Assembly: GCA_041397765.1 (NCBI GenBank)
Contig: JAWKWA010000044.1
Span: forward strand, 1 to 5,763
Direction: 5' to 3'
Source of the DNA: JAWKWA01 sp041397765
GTDB lineage: Bacteria > Pseudomonadota > Alphaproteobacteria > Rhizobiales > Hyphomicrobiaceae
DNA length: 5,763 bases
Shown here: positions 4,531 to 5,763 of the stretch, piece by piece
How the letters are laid out: each line of letters begins with the position of its first letter
Position numbering within the stretch: the stretch's first letter is position 1
Position numbers and translations under genes: made by a program
The notes under the pieces: generated by a model
The model's input: the letters and a program-made list of their open reading frames with translations, nothing else
Database searches by the model: none
Told to the model about the DNA's origin: nothing

Positions 4531-4571
4531 ACCACTCTTGTGTGTGCCTCACCACCAATGAAAGAGCCGCC

Positions 4572-4931
4572 ATGCCGTCGAGGGGCTATCGCAAGGGAAT
4601 CTCCGACCGGAAGGTGCCGGTGCCCGCCTCCGTCAGGACCCATATCAGCCAGGGGGAATACGAGCAGCTGAAGGCGGAGGCGAAAGCGCGCGGCATCACC
4701 CTCTCCCGCCTGGTGCGCAAGGTCCTGGCAGCCCATATCGCCGGCCATCGCGCCGAGCTCCCTCATATGGGTCGAACGACCGACGCGTTCCTCCGCGACT
4801 ACGCCCGGCTCGGCAACAATCTCAACCAGCTCGTCCGCCAGGCCAACCGCATGCGGCTGCACCTGATCGTCAGCGAGACGCTCGCCTGCCTTGCCGCGCT
4901 CGAAGCCCAGGCCAAGGCGTTCACGCGCTGA
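4572..4931 (+). CDS. mobC: MobC-like mobilization accessory protein
   Basis: 119 residues. MobC proteins bind oriT beside the relaxase and help open DNA at nic. The N-terminal part is a ribbon-helix-helix unit: strand VPVPASVRTHIS (15-26), helices QGEYEQLKAEAKARG (27-41) and TLSRLVRKVLAAHI (43-56). The C-terminal part carries the MobC hallmark RLGNNLNQLVRQANR (79-93). The chosen ATG at 4572 gives MPSRGYRKG, a normal basic beginning, with AAAGAG (4561-4566) as a weak ribosome binding site. Longer in-frame starts back to 4371 run through the structured leader and add nothing family-like. Its TGA (4929-4931) overlaps the relaxase ATG by one base, so the two are probably translationally coupled and made in matched amounts. 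Confidence 0.9.
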   Translation: MPSRGYRKGISDRKVPVPASVRTHISQGEYEQLKAEAKARGITLSRLVRKVLAAHIAGHRAELPHMGRTTDAFLRDYARLGNNLNQLVRQANRMRLHLIVSETLACLAALEAQAKAFTR

Positions 4932-5763
4932 TGCTGGCTCGGATCGAGCCCCCGCATGGCGACTTCCCGGCGCTCGCCAGCTATCTCCGGCACGGCCGGA
5001 CGAGACCGACGTCCCCCGATCGCGTCGCCTGGGTGATCGGCCACAACATCCCGACGGCCGACCCCATGCTCGCCGCCGCCATCATGACCGCCACCGCCCG
5101 GCAGTCGGCGCGCTGCACCACCCCCGCCTACCACCTCTCCATCAACTGGCGGGAGGACGAGCGGCCCGCGCCCGAGGCGATGCAGGAGATCGCCCGCCGC
5201 ACGCTCGAGCTCGCCGGGCTCGGCGAGCACCAGGCCCTCGTCATGGGCCATGGCGACAAGCCCCACCGGCATCTGCACATGATGATCAACCGCGTCCATC
5301 CCGGCACCGGCAAGGCATGGTCGGCGTTCCAGGACTTCCGCCGCTTCGATCGCATCATGAAGGCGCTCGCCGAGGCGCACGGCTTCCTCTTCGTGCCCTG
5401 CCACCGCTACGAGCCCGAGATCACCGACGCACGGCCGAAGCTGCCTGGCCGCGAGGCCCGCCGTGCCGCCGAGAAGGGGGCCGACACGCTGCGCATCCAG
5501 GGGAGCCGGGCCGATGCCCGCCGGATCGGCGCGGAGATCTCCGAGAACCTCGACCGGGCAGCATCCTGGGACGACATCGAGGCGGCGCTCGAGCCCTACG
5601 GTCTGCAGCTCGAGGCCAAGGGCCGCGGTCTCGTCGCCGGCAATCGGGCGGGCTATTTCAAGTTCTCGCAGTTGGGGCTCGCCGTCACGGCGAACGGCTT
5701 GGCGAAACGCTTCGGGCGGCGGTTCAGGCCGCGTCCGGCACCCGTCCGGCGCCCAGCACGATC
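4931..5763 (+). CDS. MOBP/VirD2-like relaxase (mobilization nuclease), 3'-truncated by window end
   Basis: 277 codons visible, open to the window edge. Relaxases nick one strand at oriT through a tyrosine, stay bound to the 5' end and are carried into the recipient. The likely catalytic tyrosine is Y18 in LASYLRHGR (motif I). RVAWVIGHNIP (31-41) is typical of this group. The metal-binding histidine motif is GHGDKPHRHLHMMINRVHP (106-124), with H112, H114 and H116 as the three-histidine cluster and D109 nearby. The relaxase fold ends around residue 165 and an R/A/E-rich linker follows. From about 195 to 262 there is a second conserved-looking part (ASWDDIEAALEPYGLQLEAKGRGLVAG), as seen after the nuclease domain in plasmid relaxases. 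A longer C-terminal part is expected beyond the window. The ATG at 4931 overlaps the mobC stop. No type IV secretion or coupling gene is visible, fitting a mobilizable rather than self-transmissible element, though such genes could lie outside. Confidence 0.92.
   Translation, partial: MLARIEPPHGDFPALASYLRHGRTRPTSPDRVAWVIGHNIPTADPMLAAAIMTATARQSARCTTPAYHLSINWREDERPAPEAMQEIARRTLELAGLGEHQALVMGHGDKPHRHLHMMINRVHPGTGKAWSAFQDFRRFDRIMKALAEAHGFLFVPCHRYEPEITDARPKLPGREARRAAEKGADTLRIQGSRADARRIGAEISENLDRAASWDDIEAALEPYGLQLEAKGRGLVAGNRAGYFKFSQLGLAVTANGLAKRFGRRFRPRPAPVRRPAR

Larger units (their letters stand above)
4240..4571. other. non-coding region ahead of mobC, structured, candidate oriT and mob leader
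   Basis: 332 bases without a supported gene. An open frame joined to mobC runs back to 4371, but its first 67 codons lack a family match and cross hairpins. In order the region holds: TGTATACAT (4279-4287), a possible -10 without a convincing -35; GC-rich inverted repeats (4312-4358); a nic-like ATCCTGC (4377-4383); a hairpin with a GAAA tetraloop (4479-4498); and a second hairpin (4513-4530). Mobilization origins normally lie just ahead of mobC and the relaxase gene, as here. Confidence 0.55.

Noticed and set aside
4371..4571. 67-codon upstream extension of mobC
   Set aside because: It crosses two hairpins, lacks family resemblance, and MobC proteins are normally close to the 119-residue form.
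4224..4862. 212-codon - strand open frame across the mobC leader and mobC
   Set aside because: Antisense to MobC, whose RHH and RLGNNLNQ motifs are unambiguous on the + strand, and it crosses the candidate oriT.
4799..5404. 201-codon - strand open frame opposite mobC end and relaxase start
   Set aside because: Shadow of the relaxase frame, which carries the three-histidine motif and motif I tyrosine.
5564..5569. Second ATCCTG as an alternative nic site
   Set aside because: It is inside the relaxase coding sequence without an upstream inverted repeat, so chance occurrence is more likely.

Overview
The window looks like the backbone of a mobilizable plasmid from a GC-rich alphaproteobacterium. 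The lineage call is an inference. It rests on high GC content, strong G/C preference at third codon positions, a RepA_C-type initiator linked to a small ParA and a ribbon-helix-helix (RHH) partner (as in the Agrobacterium pTAR family, from memory), and a MobC/relaxase pair. No chromosomal housekeeping gene is present, and I cannot name a genus.

Layout, left to right. A small + strand hypothetical gene (35-319, probably beginning before the window) converges on a 109-residue - strand hypothetical gene (341-670), with a 9-bp inverted repeat (327-358) between them. From the start of the - strand gene to parA (671-1005) there is no convincing gene. Most of that gap is an array of degenerate 8-bp units kept exactly in register (core 807-982, consensus TCCGCAAn), which I read as the plasmid centromere and parA operator. 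A tightly packed operon follows: parA (1006-1650), an RHH DNA-binding protein (1647-1907) and a RepA_C-family initiator (1904-2944), each joined to the next by a 4-base ATGA overlap.

Directly behind repA is a probable replication origin: five 16-bp iterons (2956-3112) whose starts are 64, 22, 33 and 22 bp apart, a DnaA-like 9-mer between the first two, and an AT-rich melting region with repeated AGAAC(A) motifs (3113-3180). About 630 bp without a convincing gene follows. It holds several hairpins, the strongest a perfect 14-bp inverted repeat (3636-3684).

The right side is for mobilization. After an unrecognised 136-residue gene (3829-4239) comes a structured non-coding stretch (4240-4571) with a candidate oriT (ATCCTG|C at 4377-4383, preceded by GC-rich inverted repeats). 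Then mobC (4572-4931) overlaps the start of a MOBP/VirD2-like relaxase (4931 to beyond the window end).

Working model: the RHH protein coats the 8-bp array to repress the par-rep operon and to form the segregation complex that ParA acts on. RepA binds the iterons to open the AT-rich region. MobC and the relaxase process oriT so the plasmid can be transferred by a helper conjugation system. The least explained and most interesting parts are the length and register of the 8-bp array, the 14-bp inverted repeat, and the two unrecognised small proteins.
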